A stretch of 64,000 bases of DNA from Phycisphaerae bacterium RAS2 (GTDB lineage: Bacteria > Planctomycetota > Phycisphaerae > UBA1845 > UTPLA1). Below the pieces are notes generated by a model, which worked only from the letters and a program-made list of their open reading frames with translations, made no database searches and had not been told where the DNA came from. This document shows positions 61,761 through 64,000 of the stretch, piece after piece (positions within the stretch are counted from its first letter, which is position 1; each line of letters starts with the position of its first letter). The stretch spans positions 868,001-932,000 of the forward strand of contig CP036352.1 of assembly GCA_007753915.1 (NCBI GenBank), given 5' to 3'. The position numbers were made by a program, and so were the translations under genes.

Positions 61761-62381
61761 TTAATTCGCGGACGGAGTCGCCTCGGGGGCATCGGAAGCA
61801 GGCTCGATCTCTGTTTCGAGCACTTGCTTGTTGATGATGCTGACGTGCGGCGGCTCGCGCGTGACGCTGTCGCTGCGCTTGGCGTCGTGATCGTATCCGA
61901 GGATGTTGCGATCAATGCGCCCGTTGCTCTCCATCAGCATGCCGGGGTGCTGCACGACGGCGCTGGCCGGCCAGCCGACGGCGTTGGTGACCAGTCGCGC
62001 GGGGCCGTAGGCCATGTGGAAGTAATCCACCCAGTTCCAGGCGAATTCGTTGTCGGGCAGATCGCGCTCGGCATTGGCGTCGCCATAGGGCATGAAGCGA
62101 TTGCCCTTGTCTTCAAACGGATCTTCGAACCACAGCGGCCAATGGGTCACGGCGCCGTTTTCATACCGTACTTCCGATTCGGGCGCCTGCCGGCGGACGG
62201 GCCGGCCGAATTCGGAGTGGCCCTTCGCGTAGCTCTCGGAGCTGGTCGTCTTCATCTCGTAGTCAATCGCCGCGCCGGAGTCTTCGTACGGATTGTTCAC
62301 ATGCGCGCACCCGGCGGAGCCGAGGACCCCCAACGCCACCACCGCGACCACGTTCAAACCAGACAGACGTATCATGCTCAT
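61761..62381 (-). CDS. Hypothetical lipoprotein
   Basis: 206 aa from the ATG at 62381. The lipoprotein signal is SGLNVVAVVALGVLGSAG-C. The middle has an aromatic-rich stretch (THWPLWFEDPFEDKGNRFMP, FAWNWVDYFHMAYGPARLV) and the C-terminus is acidic. I do not recognise a family; it is similar in style to planctomycete-specific exported lipoproteins. Its start lies within 2 bp of the guaB stop, so the two may be co-transcribed. Confidence 0.75.
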   Translation of the reverse strand: MSMIRLSGLNVVAVVALGVLGSAGCAHVNNPYEDSGAAIDYEMKTTSSESYAKGHSEFGRPVRRQAPESEVRYENGAVTHWPLWFEDPFEDKGNRFMPYGDANAERDLPDNEFAWNWVDYFHMAYGPARLVTNAVGWPASAVVQHPGMLMESNGRIDRNILGYDHDAKRSDSVTREPPHVSIINKQVLETEIEPASDAPEATPSAN

Positions 62382-62382
62382 C

Positions 62383-63894
62383 TCAAACCTCGACAATGTG
62401 TTCCACGGCGTAGTTCGGCGCTTCCTCGGTGATGACCAGGTTGTGCGGGTGCGACTCGACCATGCTCGCGCCGCTCACACGCACGAACCGCGCGTCGTGC
62501 CGAAGCGCCTCGATGTTCGCCGCGCCGCAGTAACCCATGCCCGACCGAAGCCCACCGACCAACTGGTACGTCAGCTCCGCCAGGCGGCCCCGATAGGGCA
62601 CGCGCCCCTCGACGCCCTCGGGCACGAGTTTGTCCCGCTGCGATTCGCCACCTTGTTTGTATCGGTCGGCGCTGCCCGAAACCATCGCCCCAAGCGACCC
62701 CATCCCGCGATATTCCTTGTATCGGCGGCCTTTCCACAGCACCATGCTGCCCGGCGACTCATCCAGACCGGCAAACAGCGACCCGATCATCACGCTGTGC
62801 GCCCCGGCCGCAATCGCTTTGGTGATGTCCCCGCTGAACCGGACTCCGCCGTCGGCAATCACCGGAACATGCCGATCCTGCGCGACGCTGACGACATTCA
62901 TGATCGCCGATAGCTGCGGCACGCCCACGCCGGACACGATCCGCGTCGTGCAAATCGACCCCGGGCCGATGCCGACCTTGAGCGCGTCGGCCCCTGCATC
63001 GAGCAGGTCAACCGCCGCCTCGGCCGTCGCGATGTTCCCCGCGATGACGTCAATGCTGTGCTCGCGCTTGATGCGCCGCACCGTCTCAATCACGTTGTCC
63101 GAGTGGCCGTGCGCCGTATCGACCGCAACCACGTCGACCCCGGCCTCGATCAGCGCGGCCACGCGGTCGAACTCGTGCACGCCGACGGCCGCCCCGACGC
63201 GCAACCGCCCCCGCGCGTCGCGGCAACTGTTTGGAAATTGTCGATTCTTGTCGATGTCCTTGATCGTGATCAGTCCGGCCAGACGCCGGTCGGCGTGAAC
63301 CAGCAGAAGCTTTTCGACCTTGTGCTGCTGAAGAATGCGATCGGCCTCGTCGAGGCTGGTTCCCGGTGGGGCGGTGACGAGGTCGTCCTTCGTCATGATC
63401 TGCGCGATCTTCATCGCGCCGGCCGTTGAACCCTGCCGGTCAGCGTGCAGCAGAAACTTCATGTCGCGCCGTGTGACGATGCCGACCAGCACGCCCGATT
63501 CGTCGGTGATCGGCACGCCCGAAATGTTGTGCAGGCGCATCAGTTCGGCCGCGCGGTCCACCGTGTCGGTTGGGCGCAGCGTGACGGGATCGAGGATGAC
63601 GCCGTTGGCGGAACGCTTGACCTTTTCCACCTCGCGGCACTGCACCTCGGGCGGCAGATTCTTGTGAATGATGCCGATGCCGCCTTCTTGCGCGAGGGCG
63701 ATGGCCAGCCCGGCCTCGGTGACCGTGTCCATCGGCGCGGAGACGAGCGGGATGTTGATTGTGATGTTGCGCGTCAGATGCGTGCGCACGTCGGCGTCTT
63801 TGGGGACGACGCTGCTGCGCGCGGGCAGCAGCAGCACGTCATCGAAGGTGATACCGTCGCCGACAATCTTGGAAGCTGCGGGGCCGGGGTGCAT
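62383..63894 (-). CDS. guaB: Inosine-5'-monophosphate dehydrogenase
   Basis: A 503-aa enzyme of GMP synthesis that oxidises IMP to XMP with NAD+. The TIM barrel has [35 protein letters not shown], the catalytic-cysteine loop [20 protein letters not shown] and the IMP-binding [13 protein letters not shown] and [12 protein letters not shown]. Two CBS domains ([40 protein letters not shown]) are inserted in the barrel, as usual. It starts at the ATG at 63894; no upstream partner is in the window. Confidence 0.98.
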   Translation of the reverse strand: MHPGPAASKIVGDGITFDDVLLLPARSSVVPKDADVRTHLTRNITINIPLVSAPMDTVTEAGLAIALAQEGGIGIIHKNLPPEVQCREVEKVKRSANGVILDPVTLRPTDTVDRAAELMRLHNISGVPITDESGVLVGIVTRRDMKFLLHADRQGSTAGAMKIAQIMTKDDLVTAPPGTSLDEADRILQQHKVEKLLLVHADRRLAGLITIKDIDKNRQFPNSCRDARGRLRVGAAVGVHEFDRVAALIEAGVDVVAVDTAHGHSDNVIETVRRIKREHSIDVIAGNIATAEAAVDLLDAGADALKVGIGPGSICTTRIVSGVGVPQLSAIMNVVSVAQDRHVPVIADGGVRFSGDITKAIAAGAHSVMIGSLFAGLDESPGSMVLWKGRRYKEYRGMGSLGAMVSGSADRYKQGGESQRDKLVPEGVEGRVPYRGRLAELTYQLVGGLRSGMGYCGAANIEALRHDARFVRVSGASMVESHPHNLVITEEAPNYAVEHIVEV

Positions 63895-64000
63895 GGATGG
63901 TTGCCCTTTTGGAGGATTCTAACCGCTGGACGGGTTGCGGCAAGGCGGAACGCGGTGCTCGAAAGCACCTGACCAAAGGGTGACCGCCGTTGCGTCGTGA

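Overview
The window is a high-GC bacterial chromosome segment, most likely from a planctomycete (Planctomycetota, perhaps a Phycisphaerae relative). The evidence is the gene repertoire: a Sigma70_ECF-type sigma factor next to a Ser/Thr kinase fused to an FGE-sulfatase domain, RHS/YD-repeat proteins, a DUF1573 lipoprotein, many lipoproteins ending in a lipobox, a kelch protein with a dockerin-like tail, and AddAB rather than RecBCD. No 16S gene is present, so the placement is an inference from gene content.

Layout. 1-1921: ribosomal protein S1 (rpsA) and tRNA-Phe(GAA). 1922-11700: an accessory island with RHS fragments, a membrane-anchored FGE-like protein, a tyrosine integrase module (integrase, TubC-like protein, broken primase), a complete IS3-family element (6860-8150) with a canonical -1 frameshift heptamer, and a minus-strand series of RHS C-terminal tips each followed by a lipoprotein gene. 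The series ends at an inverted remnant of the same IS (11569-11658). 11712-16194: a 1.1-kaa coiled-coil lipoprotein and a secreted trypsin-like protease, divergent from 16393-20577, a cluster of ECF sigma factor, Ser/Thr kinase-FGE fusion, a 141-aa unknown, and a protein with a type-3 copper (tyrosinase-like) signature.

20933-30189: mostly housekeeping or single genes (truA, glycosyltransferase, permease-USP fusion, methyltransferase, zinc dehydrogenase, HAD phosphatase, DUF3052 protein). 30679-30751: tRNA-Glu(CUC). 30950-40905: FmdB zinc ribbon, small membrane proteins, ACT protein, DUF1573 lipoprotein, a PKD-TIG-cyclophilin lipoprotein, kelch protein, SpoIIE phosphatase, DUF192 and LolA-like proteins. 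41117-43839: two translationally coupled polysaccharide genes (glycosyltransferase and WecA-like transferase).

44069-51519: addB-addA, coupled by an ATGA overlap, for double-strand break repair. 51690-53714: rplA-rplJ-rplL, detached from rplK and rpoBC. 54021-57918: radA overlapping an O-antigen ligase-like gene. 58023-63894: HU, purC, amino-acid permease, dual-CDGSH protein, Cys-rich lipoprotein, planctomycete lipoprotein and guaB.

The regions most worth a second look are the RHS-tip/lipoprotein array between inverted IS ends (8151-11568), with its related pair at 2697-4583, and the sigma/kinase-FGE/unknown/copper-protein cluster (16393-20577). Base composition in about 2.9-4.6 kb and 8.2-10.9 kb is visibly A/T-richer than the flanks, as expected for acquired DNA. 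Homology calls rest on recognised motifs; no database search was run.
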